Shown one piece after another: positions 9,819-19,601 of a DNA stretch of 64,000 nucleotides. Numbering within the stretch: position 1 is the first letter of the stretch; each line of letters starts with the position of its first letter. Position numbers and translations under genes: made by a program. The notes under the pieces are model-generated. The model ran no database searches, was not told the origin of the DNA, and saw only the letters and a list, made by a program, of their open reading frames with translations. The DNA comes from Streptacidiphilus sp. P02-A3a (GTDB lineage: Bacteria; Actinomycetota; Actinomycetes; Streptomycetales; Streptomycetaceae): the NCBI RefSeq assembly GCF_014084105.1, contig NZ_CP048289.1, positions 8,069,922 through 8,133,921 on the forward strand, in the 5' to 3' direction.

Positions 9819-10898
9819 TCAGTTGTTCTGGGCCGCGGCTTCGAGCCGGGCGGCGGCGTCGGCGTCGACGGCCGACTGGATGATCGAGTCCAGCTCGCCG
9901 CTGAGGACCTGGTCCAGGTTGTACGCCTTGAAGCCGGTCCGGTGGTCCGAGATCCGGTTCTCCGGGTAGTTGTAGGTGCGGATCCGCTCCGACCGGTCCA
10001 CCGTGCGGACCTGGCTGCGGCGGGCGTCGCTGGCCTCCTGGTCGGCGGTCTCCTGGGCGGCGGCGAGCAGCCGCGAGCGCAGGATCCGCATCGCCTGCTC
10101 CTTGTTCTGGAGCTGGCTCTTCTCGTTCTGGCAGGAGGCGACGATACCGGTCGGCAGGTGGGTGATCCGCACCGCCGAGTCGGTGGTGTTGACCGACTGC
10201 CCGCCGGGGCCGGACGAGCGGTAGACGTCGATCCGCAGGTCGTTCGCGTTGACCTCGACCTCGACCTCCTCGGCCTCCGGGGTGACCAGCACACCGGCGG
10301 CGGAGGTGTGGATCCGGCCCTGCGACTCCGTCGCGGGCACCCGCTGCACCCGGTGCACGCCGCCCTCGTACTTCAGCCGCGCCCAGACGCCGTGGCCCGG
10401 CTCGGCGCCGCCACGGGCCTTGACCGACACCTGGACGTCCTTGTAGCCGCCGAGGTCGGACTCGTTGGCGTCGATGATCTCGGTCCGCCAGCCGACCTTC
10501 TCCGCGTAGCGCAGGTACATCCGCAGCAGGTCCCCGGCGAACAGTGCGGACTCCTCGCCGCCCTCCCCCGCCTTGACCTCCAGCAGGACGTCCTTGTCGT
10601 CGTTCGGGTCGCGCGGGACCAGCAGCAGCCGCAGGTCCTCGGTGAGCTCCTGGCGGCGGTGCTCCAGCTGCTTGATCTCGGCGTAGAAGTCCGGGTCGTC
10701 GGCGGCGAGCTCGCGCGCGGTCTCGATGTCCTCACCGGTCTGCCGCCAGGCGCGGTACGCGGCGGTGATCGGGGTCAGCTCGGCGTAGCGCTTGGAGAGC
10801 TTCCGGGCCTCGTTCGGATCGGCGTGGACGCCGGGTTCGGCCAGCCGCTCTTCGAGAACCGCGTGCTCGCTCAGGAGCTCCTCGACTGCCTCGAACAT
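9819..10898 (-). CDS. prfA: Peptide chain release factor 1
   Basis: RF1 ends translation at UAA and UAG. The 359-aa protein from ATG 10898 (MFEAVEELL) has normal length. The GGQ catalytic loop is in [16 protein letters not shown], and the codon-recognition tripeptide region lies in the middle ([14 protein letters not shown], containing the P-A-T of RF1). The PAT sequence separates it from RF2. Methylation by the adjacent PrmC is expected. The gene is 142 bp downstream of rpmE in the same direction. Confidence 0.98.
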   Translation of the reverse strand: MFEAVEELLSEHAVLEERLAEPGVHADPNEARKLSKRYAELTPITAAYRAWRQTGEDIETARELAADDPDFYAEIKQLEHRRQELTEDLRLLLVPRDPNDDKDVLLEVKAGEGGEESALFAGDLLRMYLRYAEKVGWRTEIIDANESDLGGYKDVQVSVKARGGAEPGHGVWARLKYEGGVHRVQRVPATESQGRIHTSAAGVLVTPEAEEVEVEVNANDLRIDVYRSSGPGGQSVNTTDSAVRITHLPTGIVASCQNEKSQLQNKEQAMRILRSRLLAAAQETADQEASDARRSQVRTVDRSERIRTYNYPENRISDHRTGFKAYNLDQVLSGELDSIIQSAVDADAAARLEAAAQNN

Positions 10899-11040
10899 GG
10901 GGCTGTGCCTTCTTCCGACGTGCGTGGGGGTGGAGGGTTGCGGAACGTGTGGGGCAACGCGAACGACGCCGACCGGGCGCACCCTACTCACTTGGCAATG
11001 AAGTGCAGTGGGGACGCGTCCAGCCGGCGTCGAAAGTGCG

Positions 11041-11265
11041 CTAGCCCAGCTTCGCGGCGTGCTTCTTGCCGAAGCGGGCCTCGAAGCGCGCCACGCGGCC
11101 ACCGGTGTCCATGATCTTCTGCTTGCCGGTGTAGAAGGGGTGGCAGTTCGAGCAGATTTCGGCGCGCATGACGCCGGAGGGCTCGGTGCTGCGAGTGGTG
11201 AACTCGTTGCCGCACGTGCAGGTGACGTGGGTGACCACGTAGGTCGGGTGGATCTCGGGCTTCAA
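11041..11265 (-). CDS. rpmE: 50S ribosomal protein L31 (zinc-binding form)
   Basis: This is a 74-aa protein of the large subunit that bridges the subunits. It is the C+ form with four cysteines: CTC at residues 16-18 and CSNC around 37-40, a zinc ribbon. C+ L31 is normally replaced by a C-minus paralogue when zinc is short; that gene is not in the window and I see no Zur-box-like palindrome just upstream. The start is TTG 11265 with AGGAG about 6 nt before it; no ATG or GTG is available in the right place. Actinobacterial rpmE genes often begin with TTG. Confidence 0.97.
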   Translation of the reverse strand: MKPEIHPTYVVTHVTCTCGNEFTTRSTEPSGVMRAEICSNCHPFYTGKQKIMDTGGRVARFEARFGKKHAAKLG

Positions 11266-11409
11266 GGGGTGCTCCTAGGTTCGGGAGGGCTCCGGGTCGG
11301 ATGGCGGGCTGCCATTCGTGAACCGGGACCGACGTACCAGTCTGCCAGGACTGGCCGCATACCCCAAAACGAGGGAACGGGGCGGGGTATTCCGCGGGTC
11401 GCGCGGGCG

Positions 11410-12816
11410 TCAGTGGGTGGCGGTGGCGGACTTCTCGGCTGCCTCGGCGGCGGAGACGGCCGCCGCGGCCTCGGAGGCGACCGAGGCGGGCGTGCCAGTG
11501 GCACCGGCCGTCCCGGTGGTTCCGGCAGCCGGGGTGGTTCCGACTGTCGGGGTGGTTCCGGCAGTCGGGGTGGTTCCGGCAGCCGGGGTGGTTCCGGCCG
11601 TCGGGGTGGTTCCGGTCGCGGGGGTGCTCGTGTCGGCGGTCGGGGCGGCGGAGTCGGCCGGGTTGGCGATCTGCAACCGCAGCACCGACTGCGGTACCGG
11701 CAGGTCCCCCGCCAGCGCCGCCCACAGGTCGGCCGCCTGCGGGTCGAGGGCGACCAGGCGGTTGGGGTCGCTGGGGGCGACGGTGGTCGGCATGGTGACC
11801 GAGGTGAGGTTGCCCGCGTTGATGCCCCGCAGGCTCTCCGCGAAGGAGGTGAGCGAGGTGATCGAGCCCAGGTCGCTGTCGGTGGTCAGCGAGCTGGTCG
11901 CGGTGTCGGCGAGGTCGTACAGCCGGGCCGGGTTGCCGAGCAGGTCCAGCCCCTCGGCCTGGGTCAGCACCGAGCGGATCATCTGCTGCTGGAGCTCGAT
12001 CCGGCCCAGGTCGCTGCCGTCGCCGACGCCGTGCCGGGTGCGCACGAAGGCCAGCGCGTCGACGCCGTCCAGGTGGTGGGTCCCGGCGGGCAGGTGCAGG
12101 CCGCTCAGGTCGTCGTCGATCGGGACGGTGGTGGTCACGGTGACCCCGCCGAGCGCGTCGATCAGCTTGGCGAAGCCGGAGAAGTCCAGCTCGACGAAGT
12201 GGTCCATCCGCAGCCCGGTCATCGACTCGACGGTCTTCACCGCGCAGGCCGGGCCGCCGACCTGGTACGCGCTGTTGAACATCACCCCGTCCGCCTCCGG
12301 CAGCACCGTGCCGTTGGTGCCGGGGCCGGTGCCGGTGCAGGAGGGGCGGCTGACCAGGGTGTCCCTCGGGATGCTGACCACGGTCCCCCGGTTGTGCGCC
12401 TCGTTGACGTGGACCAGCATCGCGGTGTCCGAGCGGGCGGTGCCGTCGGTGACGCCGCCGGCCAGCGTGCGGTTGGCGCCGGACCGCGAGTCGGAGCCCA
12501 GTACCAGGATGTTCATCGCACCGGTGCTGGACGCGGCCGGGCGGTCGCTGCCCAGGGCCTTGGAGATGTCCACGGTCCTGATGTTGTGGTTGAGCCGCCA
12601 GAACAGGTACCCGGCCGTGCCCGCGCAGACCAGCACCACCGCCAGCGTGCTCCAGGCGGCGATCCGCAGGATCCGGCGCCCGGCGCGGGGGCGGGGTCCC
12701 GGCTGGTCACTGTTCGGCTGGTCACTGTTCGGCTGGTCGTCGTTCGGCTCGTCGTCGTTCGTCACGGCGGGGACCGTCCTTAGCTGCCGACCCTCGGTGT
12801 ATTCGTACGATTTCAT
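11410..12816 (-). CDS. LytR-CpsA-Psr (LCP) family cell-wall glycopolymer ligase
   Basis: LCP proteins move lipid-linked glycopolymers (teichoic acid, teichuronic acid, arabinogalactan-like chains) onto peptidoglycan outside the membrane. The 468-aa protein has a cytoplasmic Asp/Asn/Pro-rich head, one membrane helix (about residues 50-70), and an extracellular LCP domain with MNILVLGSDSRSG, ARSDTAMLVHV and VVSIPRDTLV (the conserved Arg/Asp residues that bind the polyprenyl pyrophosphate). The last 75 residues are a Thr/Ala/Pro/Gly tail of six-residue repeats (TTPTAG-like), probably a wall-spanning spacer. The start is uncertain: ATG 12816 lacks a clear ribosome site, and GTG 12765 has AAGGA 11 nt upstream. 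It could work with the GlcNAc-1-P transferase at 4461. Confidence 0.9.
   Translation of the reverse strand: MKSYEYTEGRQLRTVPAVTNDDEPNDDQPNSDQPNSDQPGPRPRAGRRILRIAAWSTLAVVLVCAGTAGYLFWRLNHNIRTVDISKALGSDRPAASSTGAMNILVLGSDSRSGANRTLAGGVTDGTARSDTAMLVHVNEAHNRGTVVSIPRDTLVSRPSCTGTGPGTNGTVLPEADGVMFNSAYQVGGPACAVKTVESMTGLRMDHFVELDFSGFAKLIDALGGVTVTTTVPIDDDLSGLHLPAGTHHLDGVDALAFVRTRHGVGDGSDLGRIELQQQMIRSVLTQAEGLDLLGNPARLYDLADTATSSLTTDSDLGSITSLTSFAESLRGINAGNLTSVTMPTTVAPSDPNRLVALDPQAADLWAALAGDLPVPQSVLRLQIANPADSAAPTADTSTPATGTTPTAGTTPAAGTTPTAGTTPTVGTTPAAGTTGTAGATGTPASVASEAAAAVSAAEAAEKSATATH
11512..11622 (-). repeat. 18-bp tandem repeat encoding the LCP protein tail
   Basis: About six imperfect copies of an 18-bp unit (GGGGTGGTTCCGGCAGTC on the plus strand) lie inside the LCP gene. 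Because 18 is a multiple of three, copy-number change would lengthen or shorten the TTPxAG repeat tail without shifting the frame. Confidence 0.9.
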
Positions 12817-12906
12817 ACCGTTATGTCGGTTACCAGGTGAGCGTACGCGAGGCCGACGGCCCCCGCCCCCGCGCGGCGGCGGGGGCGGGGCCGGGACACA
12901 GGAAAC

Positions 12907-12941
12907 GCCGCGGCCCCGGGCCAGTGGCCCGGGGCTGCGGC
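12907..12941 (-). terminator. GC-rich hairpin terminator after rho
   Basis: This is a 16-bp stem (one G-T/mismatch position) with a 3-nt loop: GCCGCGGCCCCGGGCC pairs with GGCCCGGGGCTGCGGC. It starts 18 nt past the rho stop codon on the minus strand. No U-tract follows, which is usual for Streptomyces terminators. Confidence 0.75.
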
Positions 12942-12958
12942 GTGGGTTGATGCCGGGG

Positions 12959-15088
12959 TCAGTCCTGACCCGGCGTCGTCTTCGCGATCTGCATCAGGAA
13001 CTCGGCGTTGCTGGAGGTCTTCTTCATCTTGTCCACCAGCAGCTCGATCGCCTGCTGCGAGTCGAGCGCGTGCAGCACCCGGCGCAGCTTCCAGACGATC
13101 GCCAGCTCCTCCGCGCCCAGCAGGATCTCTTCCTTACGGGTGCTGGACGCGTCCACGTCCACCGCCGGGAAGATCCGCTTGTCGGCGAGCTTGCGGTCGA
13201 GCTTGAGCTCCATGTTGCCGGTGCCCTTGAACTCCTCGAAGATCACGTCGTCCATCCGCGAGCCGGTGTCGACCAGCGCGGTGGCGATGATGGTCAGCGA
13301 GCCGCCGTTCTCGATGTTGCGCGCCGCGCCGAAGAACTTCTTCGGCGGGTAGAGCGCGGTCGAGTCGACACCACCGGACAGGATCCGCCCGGAGGTCGGG
13401 GCCGCCAGGTTGTAGGCGCGGCCCAGACGGGTGATCGAGTCCAGCAGCACGACCACGTCGTGGCCCAGCTCCACCAGTCGCTTGGCGCGCTCGATGGCGA
13501 GCTCGGCGACGGTGGTGTGGTCCTCGGCCGGGCGGTCGAAGGTCGAGGAGATGACCTCGCCCTTGACCGACCGCTGCATGTCGGTGACCTCTTCCGGACG
13601 CTCGTCGACCAGGACGACCATCAGGTGGCACTCGGGGTTGTTGTGGGTGATCGCGTTGGCGATCGCCTGCATGATCATCGTCTTGCCGGTCTTCGGCTGG
13701 GCGACGATCAGACCACGCTGGCCCTTGCCGATCGGCGTGACCAGGTCGATGATCCGGGTCGTGATGACCCCCGGGTCGGTCTCCAGGCGCAGCCGCTCCT
13801 GCGGGTACAGCGGGGTGAGCTTGTTGAATTCGGGACGGTTGCGGCCGGAGTCCGGCTCGCTGCCGTTCACCGAGTCCAGCCGGACCAGCGCGTTGAACTT
13901 CTCGCGGCGCTCGCCGTCCTTGGGCTGGCGCACCGCGCCGGTGATCGCGTCACCCTTGCGCAGGCCGTTCTTGCGGACCTGGGCCAGCGACACGTACACG
14001 TCGTTCGGGCCGGACAGGTAGCCGGAGGTCCGCACGAAGGCGTAGTTGTCCAGGATGTCCAGGATCCCCGCCACCGGGATCAGCACGTCGTCGTCGTTGA
14101 CCTGCTGCTCGGTCGGGGCGTCGAAGCCGTCCCGGCGGTTGCGGCGGTTGCGGTCGCGGTAGCGTCCGCGCCGACGGCCACCGAACTCGTCGTCCTCCTG
14201 GTAGCCGGCCTGGCTCTGCTGCTGGCTCTGCTGGCCCTGGCTGCCCTGGCCCTGCTGACGGCTGCCCTGGCCCTCCTGGGACTGGTTGCCGCGGTCGCGG
14301 TCGCGGTCCCGGCGGTTGCGCCGCTCGCCGCGCTCACCGCGCTCGTTGCCGGTGCGGTCCCGGCGGCCCTCGCCACCGTCGGCCTCGGCGGGCGGAGCGG
14401 CGACCGAGCCGCCGGCGGCGACCGCGCCGGTGTCCTGCCCGCGGTCCCGGCGGTCCCGACGCTCGCGGCGGCCCTCACGGGCCTCCGCGCCCTCGGTCCG
14501 GCCCTGCTCCGTCGCCGGACGCTCGCGGACCTCGGTGGCCACCGAGGCGGAGGCCTCGGCGGGCGCGGCGGCGGTCGGCGCGGCCTGCGCCGCGCTCTCC
14601 GGAGCGGCCGTCAGCGACGTGGCCGGGGCGGTGGCCCGGCGGCTGCGGCGGGGAGCCCGCTCGGCGACCGGGGCGTCGCCCGCCACCTGCACCGGGATGT
14701 CGATCTGCTGCTGCTCGGCGGCACGCGCCCGAGCGGTCCGGCGAGCCGGGGCGGGCTCGGCCGCGGGGGCCGGCTCGGCCGCCGGGGCGGCGGGCTCGGC
14801 AGCGGCGGCGGCCTTCGTCGCGCGCGGCGCCCGCTTGGCGGGGGCCTCGGCGGCGGCGAGCAACGGGTCCCCGCCGCTCTTCGCCTTGATGGCGTCGATC
14901 AGGTCGCCCTTGCGCATCCGGCCTGTGCCGCTGATGCCGAGGCCGGTTGCGAGCTGCTGGAGCTCAGCGAGCACCATGGCGTTGAGCCCGGTGCCCGTGG
15001 TCCGACGGCGCTTCGGCGCGGAGGCCGTGTCTGCGTCCGACGCGTCAGCGTCCGGGCGCGCGCCCATCAGATCGGTGGTGTCGCTCAC
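12959..15088 (-). CDS. rho: Transcription termination factor Rho
   Basis: Rho is the hexameric RNA helicase/ATPase that ends transcription at rut sites. The 709-aa protein from GTG 15088 ([12 protein letters not shown]) has GGAAGGA 8 nt upstream; an in-frame ATG at 15250 would add an unlikely leader. Layout: Rho_N SAP-like helices (about 36-75, [18 protein letters not shown]), a low-complexity insert of some 270 residues rich in Arg, Asp, Gly, Gln and Ala, the cold-shock RNA-binding domain (about 300-370), then the RecA-like motor with Walker A PKTGKT (about 465-470), Walker B VVVLLD (about 545-550) and the Q/R-loop region. The insert is typical of high-GC actinobacteria and binds RNA in related Rho proteins. 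A hairpin terminator follows the gene. Confidence 0.97.
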   Translation of the reverse strand: MSDTTDLMGARPDADASDADTASAPKRRRTTGTGLNAMVLAELQQLATGLGISGTGRMRKGDLIDAIKAKSGGDPLLAAAEAPAKRAPRATKAAAAAEPAAPAAEPAPAAEPAPARRTARARAAEQQQIDIPVQVAGDAPVAERAPRRSRRATAPATSLTAAPESAAQAAPTAAAPAEASASVATEVRERPATEQGRTEGAEAREGRRERRDRRDRGQDTGAVAAGGSVAAPPAEADGGEGRRDRTGNERGERGERRNRRDRDRDRGNQSQEGQGSRQQGQGSQGQQSQQQSQAGYQEDDEFGGRRRGRYRDRNRRNRRDGFDAPTEQQVNDDDVLIPVAGILDILDNYAFVRTSGYLSGPNDVYVSLAQVRKNGLRKGDAITGAVRQPKDGERREKFNALVRLDSVNGSEPDSGRNRPEFNKLTPLYPQERLRLETDPGVITTRIIDLVTPIGKGQRGLIVAQPKTGKTMIMQAIANAITHNNPECHLMVVLVDERPEEVTDMQRSVKGEVISSTFDRPAEDHTTVAELAIERAKRLVELGHDVVVLLDSITRLGRAYNLAAPTSGRILSGGVDSTALYPPKKFFGAARNIENGGSLTIIATALVDTGSRMDDVIFEEFKGTGNMELKLDRKLADKRIFPAVDVDASSTRKEEILLGAEELAIVWKLRRVLHALDSQQAIELLVDKMKKTSSNAEFLMQIAKTTPGQD

Positions 15089-15664
15089 GAAGGGTCCTTC
15101 CCTGGAGCGGACGTCGGCCTGTCTGGCTCGGCGACCGGTTGTGCTGTCCGCGACTGCGCTCGTTTTCACAGTTGCGGGGCGGTGGTCCGCCGGATGGCGG
15201 TCATACGAGAGTGCGGTGTCCCCTTGCGGTGTCCTGGTGCTCACGCACACCGCGTTCCGGGCCCCCGTCGCGTGTCTGGTTTCCCTTCCCCGGACTGCAG
15301 TCTCGGCACGGGCTGTGCGTCACATGCGGGACTGAGGCACCGACACGGCTTCGGGATGCGGTCACCATTGCGCAGGCAGGCTGCGTACGCGCTGTGACGG
15401 GCTCCCGGAGAATTGCTGTCCCGGAGCTGTCGTCCCGCGTGAACGGAACGGGCCAGAAGCGGGACGCGGCGCACCGGGCCCCGCAGGGCACCTGGTGCAG
15501 ACATGAGATTAACACTACTGGACCCAACAAACATTCCCCCGCACTGTGTCGGTCAATCGTGTCCCGGACCTCACAGTTCGCACAACCCCGCCTGGGGGGT
15601 CCGTGGGCCGTTACCGGTTCCACCCCGGGTCGGGCTGACCGATCCGGCCAACTGGCCGATCTTC
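15089..15664. other. Intergenic region upstream of rho (about 580 bp), no gene recognised
   Basis: Between the rho start and the thrB terminator there is no reading frame with family likeness; the open frames present are short and lack ribosome sites. rho genes often have a long autoregulated leader, so the part next to rho may be an untranslated leader with a rut-type C-rich segment. I could not pick out a convincing promoter. Confidence 0.5.
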
Positions 15665-15692
15665 GGCCCACGCGGACGGGTCCGCGTGGGCC
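15665..15692 (-). terminator. Perfect hairpin terminator after thrB
   Basis: This is a perfect 13-bp stem (GGCCCACGCGGAC / GTCCGCGTGGGCC) with a 2-nt formal loop. It begins 7 nt past the thrB stop on the minus strand, so it closes the hom-thrC-thrB unit. Confidence 0.85.
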
Positions 15693-15699
15693 GGTCGGG

Positions 15700-16734
15700 C
15701 TACCGCCGCTGCTCCAGGTCGTGGCCCCGGTCCTGCTCCAGGTCGTGCTCCTGGTCCTGGTCCCCGCCTTGGTCCCGGCCCTGCTCCCCGCCCTGCTCCC
15801 GGCCCTGCTCCCGGTCGGCGGCGAGCGGCAGCACCACCGCGCCGCCGTGGTCCAGCTCCAGCCGGTGGGCGGCCCAGTCGGGGCCCGCCAGCGCGCGCAC
15901 CTGGTCCGCCGCCACGGCGTCGGTCAGCGCCAGTACGGTCGGTCCGGCGCCCGAGATCACCGCCGCCACGCCCTGCGCCCGCAGCTTCGCGACCAGGGCG
16001 GTGCTGTGCGGCATGGCCGGGGAGCGGTAGTCCTGGTGCAGCCGGTCCTCAGTCGCGGCGAACAGCAGTTCGGGACGGCGGGTGACCGCCTCGACGAACA
16101 ACGCGGCCCGGCCCACGTTGGCGGCGGCGTCCGCGTGCGGCACGGCGGCGGGCAGCAGGCCCCGGGCGACCTCGGTCAGCACCGGCGTGGCGGGGATGAA
16201 CACCACCGGCACCACCTGCTCGCCGGGGGCGAGGGTGACCGCGTGCGCGTCCCCGCCGCCGTCGGTCCAGGCGATGGTGAAGCCGCCGAGCAGGCAGGCC
16301 GCGACGTTGTCCGGGTGGCCCTCGATCTCGGAGGCCAGCGCCAGCACCGCCGCGTCGTCCAACTGCTCGGTCCCGCCGACGGTTACCGCGCGGGCGGCGA
16401 CGATCCCGGCGCAGATCGCGGCGGAGGAGGAGCCGAGGCCGCGGCCGTGCGGGATCCGGTTGGCGCAGACCACCTCAAGGCCCCGGGGCTGGCCGCCGAG
16501 GCGGTCGAAGGCCGCGCGCATCGAGCGGACCAGCAGGTGGCTCTCGTCCCGGGCGAGGGTCTCCGCGCCCTCGCCCGCGATGTCGACATTCAGGCCCGAC
16601 TCGGAGACGCGGACCACGACATCGTCGTACAGACCCAGCGCCAGGCCGAAGGAGTCGTACCCGGGGCCGAGATTGGCACTGGTCGCGGGGACTCGGACAC
16701 GGGTGGCAGCGGCGCGGAAGGCGGGGCCGGGCAT
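15700..16734 (-). CDS. thrB: Homoserine kinase
   Basis: This GHMP-family kinase phosphorylates homoserine to O-phosphohomoserine, the substrate of ThrC. The 344-aa protein from ATG 16734 (AGGAG about 10 nt upstream) shows VRVPATSANLGPGYDSFGLAL, the ATP loop IPHGRGLGSSSAAICAG, EGHPDNVAA and the C-terminal ISGAGPTVLAL. The enzyme core ends near residue 310. After it comes a low-complexity tail of some 35 residues made of EQGREQGG / DQDQEHD-like units, encoded by a degenerate repeat at about 15715-15815. The tail is not part of the fold and its role is unknown. thrC lies 299 bp upstream and a strong terminator follows. Confidence 0.95.
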   Translation of the reverse strand: MPGPAFRAAATRVRVPATSANLGPGYDSFGLALGLYDDVVVRVSESGLNVDIAGEGAETLARDESHLLVRSMRAAFDRLGGQPRGLEVVCANRIPHGRGLGSSSAAICAGIVAARAVTVGGTEQLDDAAVLALASEIEGHPDNVAACLLGGFTIAWTDGGGDAHAVTLAPGEQVVPVVFIPATPVLTEVARGLLPAAVPHADAAANVGRAALFVEAVTRRPELLFAATEDRLHQDYRSPAMPHSTALVAKLRAQGVAAVISGAGPTVLALTDAVAADQVRALAGPDWAAHRLELDHGGAVVLPLAADREQGREQGGEQGRDQGGDQDQEHDLEQDRGHDLEQRR

Positions 16735-16926
16735 GTCGCTGGCGCTCCTGACGTGGGGGAACGGGACCCTGGGAGGGTGCGGGCGGGACGGATAGGACGG
16801 TACCGGGTTCGGACGGTACCGGATACGCATGCGGACCGGCCCAGCCTGTCGCCGTGCCGACTCGTCGCCGCCCTGACCCCTCGCCCGTCCCGTCGCGGGC
16901 GCGCGGACGGGCGGGCGCGCGCGCCC

Positions 16927-16955
16927 GCCCGCGCGGCGTGCTGCGCCGCGCGGGC
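16927..16955 (-). terminator. Strong GC hairpin between thrC and thrB
   Basis: This is a perfect 12-bp stem (GCCCGCGCGGCG / CGCCGCGCGGGC) with loop TGCTG. It lies about 80 nt after the thrC stop and about 190 nt before the thrB start on the minus strand. It may be a partial terminator or RNA-stability element that lowers thrB relative to hom and thrC. No U-tract is present and the function is inferred. Confidence 0.5.
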
Positions 16956-17033
16956 GGTGGTGGTCACCGGCCCGGCCGGTGTCCGGGGCGTCGCGTCAGG
17001 GGCGTCGCGTCAGGGGCCCGAACGGGCCGCCGG

Positions 17034-18179
17034 TCAGGCCAGGTTGAGCTGTTCGGCGGCCGCCGTGGCGTCGATCGGGATGACCGTCGGGCGCGGGGCG
17101 CCGGCGACCGCCCAGTCCGGGTCCTTGAGGCCGTTGCCGGTGACCGTGCAGACGATCCGCTGGCCCGGGTCGACCAGGCCCTGATCGAAGGCGTGCAGCA
17201 GACCGGCGACACTGGCCGCCGAGGCGGGCTCCACGAAGACACCCTCCGAAGCGGCCAGCAGCCGGTAGGCGGAGAGGATTTGACGGTCTGTAACCTTGTC
17301 GATAAGGCCACCGGACTCGTCCCGGGCAGCGAGCGCGAACTCCCAGGAGGCCGGGTTGCCGATGCGGATCGCGGTCGCGATCGTCTGCGGCGACAGCACC
17401 GGCGCGCCGTTCACGATCGGGGCCGAGCCGGACGCCTGGAAACCCCACATCCGCGGCGTGCGGGTGGAGACGGCGGTGAGGGTGCGGCGCGAAGCGCCTC
17501 CGTCGAGGGTGGCGGCGGCCGACGGGCGGGCGTATTCGCGGTAGCCCTTCCAGTACGCGGTGATGTTGCCCGCGTTGCCCACCGGCAGCACGTGGATGTC
17601 CGGGGCGTCGCCCAGCATGTCCACGATCTCGAAGGCCGCGGTCTTCTGGCCCTCGATCCGGACCGGGTTGACCGAGTTCACCAGGGCCACCGGGTACTTG
17701 TCGGAGAGGTCCCGGGCCAGCGTCAGGCAGTCGTCGAAGTTGCCGTCGACCTGGAGGATCTTCGCACCGTGGATCAGCGCCTGGCCCATCTTGCCCAGTG
17801 CGATCTTGCCCTGCGGTACCAGCACCGCGCAGACCATCCCGGCCCGCACCGCGTACGCGGCGGCGGAGGCCGAGGTGTTGCCGGTGGAGGCGCAGATGAC
17901 GGCCTGGGCGCCGTCCTCCTTGGCCTTGGACATCGCCATGGTCATCCCGCGGTCCTTGAAGGAGCCGGTGGGGTTGGCTCCCTCGACCTTGAGGTAGACC
18001 TCGCAGCCGGTGCGCTCGGAGAGCAGCTGCGCGGGAACGAGCGGCGTACCGCCCTCCAACAGGGTCACCACGGGGGTGGCCGGGCTGACCGGGAGGCGGT
18101 CCCGGTACTCCTCGATCAGGCCGCGCCACTGGTGGGTACGGGGGCCCCGGGCGTCGGTCTGGCTGGTGTTGGTGCTCAT
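17034..18179 (-). CDS. thrC: Threonine synthase
   Basis: This PLP enzyme converts O-phosphohomoserine to threonine. The 381-aa protein from ATG 18179 has the PLP lysine in [14 protein letters not shown], the phosphate loop [14 protein letters not shown], and the C-terminal [11 protein letters not shown]. Compared with my memory of the usual actinobacterial form (about 350 aa) it has an insert of roughly 20 residues just after [10 protein letters not shown], before [15 protein letters not shown]. The gene starts 4 nt after the hom stop, so the two form one unit, with thrB further downstream. Confidence 0.96.
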   Translation of the reverse strand: MSTNTSQTDARGPRTHQWRGLIEEYRDRLPVSPATPVVTLLEGGTPLVPAQLLSERTGCEVYLKVEGANPTGSFKDRGMTMAMSKAKEDGAQAVICASTGNTSASAAAYAVRAGMVCAVLVPQGKIALGKMGQALIHGAKILQVDGNFDDCLTLARDLSDKYPVALVNSVNPVRIEGQKTAAFEIVDMLGDAPDIHVLPVGNAGNITAYWKGYREYARPSAAATLDGGASRRTLTAVSTRTPRMWGFQASGSAPIVNGAPVLSPQTIATAIRIGNPASWEFALAARDESGGLIDKVTDRQILSAYRLLAASEGVFVEPASAASVAGLLHAFDQGLVDPGQRIVCTVTGNGLKDPDWAVAGAPRPTVIPIDATAAAEQLNLA

Positions 18180-18183
18180 TGGG

Positions 18184-19467
18184 TCATTCCCCTTCGACAC
18201 GCATGATGCTGGCCACGCCGCGGACATGGTCCAGGCTGCGCAGTGCGGCGACCGTAGCGGACAGCGCGGCGTCAGTGGCGCGGTGGGTCACTACGACGAG
18301 TGAGGCGTCGCCTTCCCGGCCCGTCTGACGGACGGTGTCGATGGACACTCCGTGCTCGGCGAAGACGGTGGCGACCTGTGCCAGGACTCCTGCCTTGTCG
18401 GCTACGTCGAGGCTGACGTGGTAGCGGGTCACTACATCGTCCATGGGGTTCACGGTGAGCTGAGCGTACGCCGATTCGCCCGGTCCGGTGGAACCGGCCA
18501 GCTTGTTCCGGCACACCGCGACCAGGTCGCCGAGCACCGCGCTCGCGGTCGGGGCGCCGCCCGCGCCGGGGCCGTAGAACATCAGCTGCCCGGCCGCGTC
18601 GGCCTCGACGAACACGGCGTTGTACGCGCCGCGCACGGACGCCAGCGGGTGCGCCAGCGGCAGCATCGCCGGGTGGACCCGGGCGGTGACCGAGACCCCG
18701 TCCTTGGCCCGCTCGCAGATGGCGAGCAGCTTGACCACGCAGCCCATGGCCCTGGCGCTGGCGATGTCGGCGGCGGTGACCTCGGTGATCCCCTCGCGGA
18801 AGACGTCGGCGGCGGTCACCCGGGTGTGGAAGGCGATCCCGGCCAGGATCGCGGCCTTCGCGGCGGCGTCGAAGCCCTCGACGTCGGCGGTCGGGTCGGC
18901 CTCGGCGTAGCCCAGGGCGGTGGCCTCCTCCAGCGCCTCGGAGTAGCCGGCGCCGGTGGAGTCCATCTTGTCGAGGATGAAGTTGGTGGTGCCGTTGACG
19001 ATGCCGAGCACCCGGTTGACCTTGTCCCCGGCCAGCGACTCGCGCAGCGGGCGGACCAGCGGGATGGCGGCGGCGACCGCGGCCTCGTAGTACAGGTCCA
19101 CCCCGGCCCGGCTGGCGGCGGCGTGCAGCGCCGCGCCGTCCGCGGCCAGCAGCGCCTTGTTCGCGGTGACCACCGAGGCGCCGTTGTCGAAGGCGGTGAG
19201 GATCAGGCTGCGGGCGGGCTCGATGCCGCCGATGACCTCGATCACCACGTCGATGTCGTCGCGTTTCACCAGCTCGGCGGCGTCGGTGGTGAGCAGGTGG
19301 TCGGGGATGCCCGGGCGGGTCCGGCCGGCCCGGCGGACGGCCACCCCGGCGAGTTCCAGCCGGGCGCCGATCCGCGCTTCGAGGTCGTCGGCCTGCGTCG
19401 TCATGATGCGGGCCACGTCGGTGCCTACTACTCCACAACCGAGGAGCGCTACCTTCAGTGTGCGCAT
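18184..19467 (-). CDS. hom: Homoserine dehydrogenase
   Basis: This enzyme reduces aspartate semialdehyde to homoserine with NAD(P)H, the branch point towards Thr and Met. The 427-aa protein from ATG 19467 has the Rossmann loop [23 protein letters not shown], the catalytic region [11 protein letters not shown], and a C-terminal ACT domain (about 345-425, [24 protein letters not shown]), which usually gives threonine feedback inhibition. thrC and thrB follow in the same direction and lysA lies directly upstream, so the aspartate-family pathway is grouped here. Confidence 0.97.
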   Translation of the reverse strand: MRTLKVALLGCGVVGTDVARIMTTQADDLEARIGARLELAGVAVRRAGRTRPGIPDHLLTTDAAELVKRDDIDVVIEVIGGIEPARSLILTAFDNGASVVTANKALLAADGAALHAAASRAGVDLYYEAAVAAAIPLVRPLRESLAGDKVNRVLGIVNGTTNFILDKMDSTGAGYSEALEEATALGYAEADPTADVEGFDAAAKAAILAGIAFHTRVTAADVFREGITEVTAADIASARAMGCVVKLLAICERAKDGVSVTARVHPAMLPLAHPLASVRGAYNAVFVEADAAGQLMFYGPGAGGAPTASAVLGDLVAVCRNKLAGSTGPGESAYAQLTVNPMDDVVTRYHVSLDVADKAGVLAQVATVFAEHGVSIDTVRQTGREGDASLVVVTHRATDAALSATVAALRSLDHVRGVASIMRVEGE

Positions 19468-19601
19468 CGTCCGACTCCGCTCTGCTGGTTCTGCTTGGTT
19501 CTTCCGGGATGGATGTGCTGTGGTGCTGTACGTTGCGGACCAGTCTCAAGGACGGAGCAGTGAAATTTGCGGCCGTTCCATAGTCTGAGACGGATATTTC
19601 G

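Noticed and set aside
11266-11409. A Zur box ahead of rpmE
   Set aside because: The zinc-binding L31 gene shows no AT-rich Zur-type palindrome in its short upstream region.
11512-11622. Regular repeats that could suggest a CRISPR array
   Set aside because: The copies are directly adjacent without unique spacers and lie in frame inside the LCP gene. No CRISPR array was seen in the window.
11318-15397. A 1359-codon plus-strand frame opposite the LCP and rho genes
   Set aside because: It is antisense to two secure genes, has no ribosome site and no family likeness.
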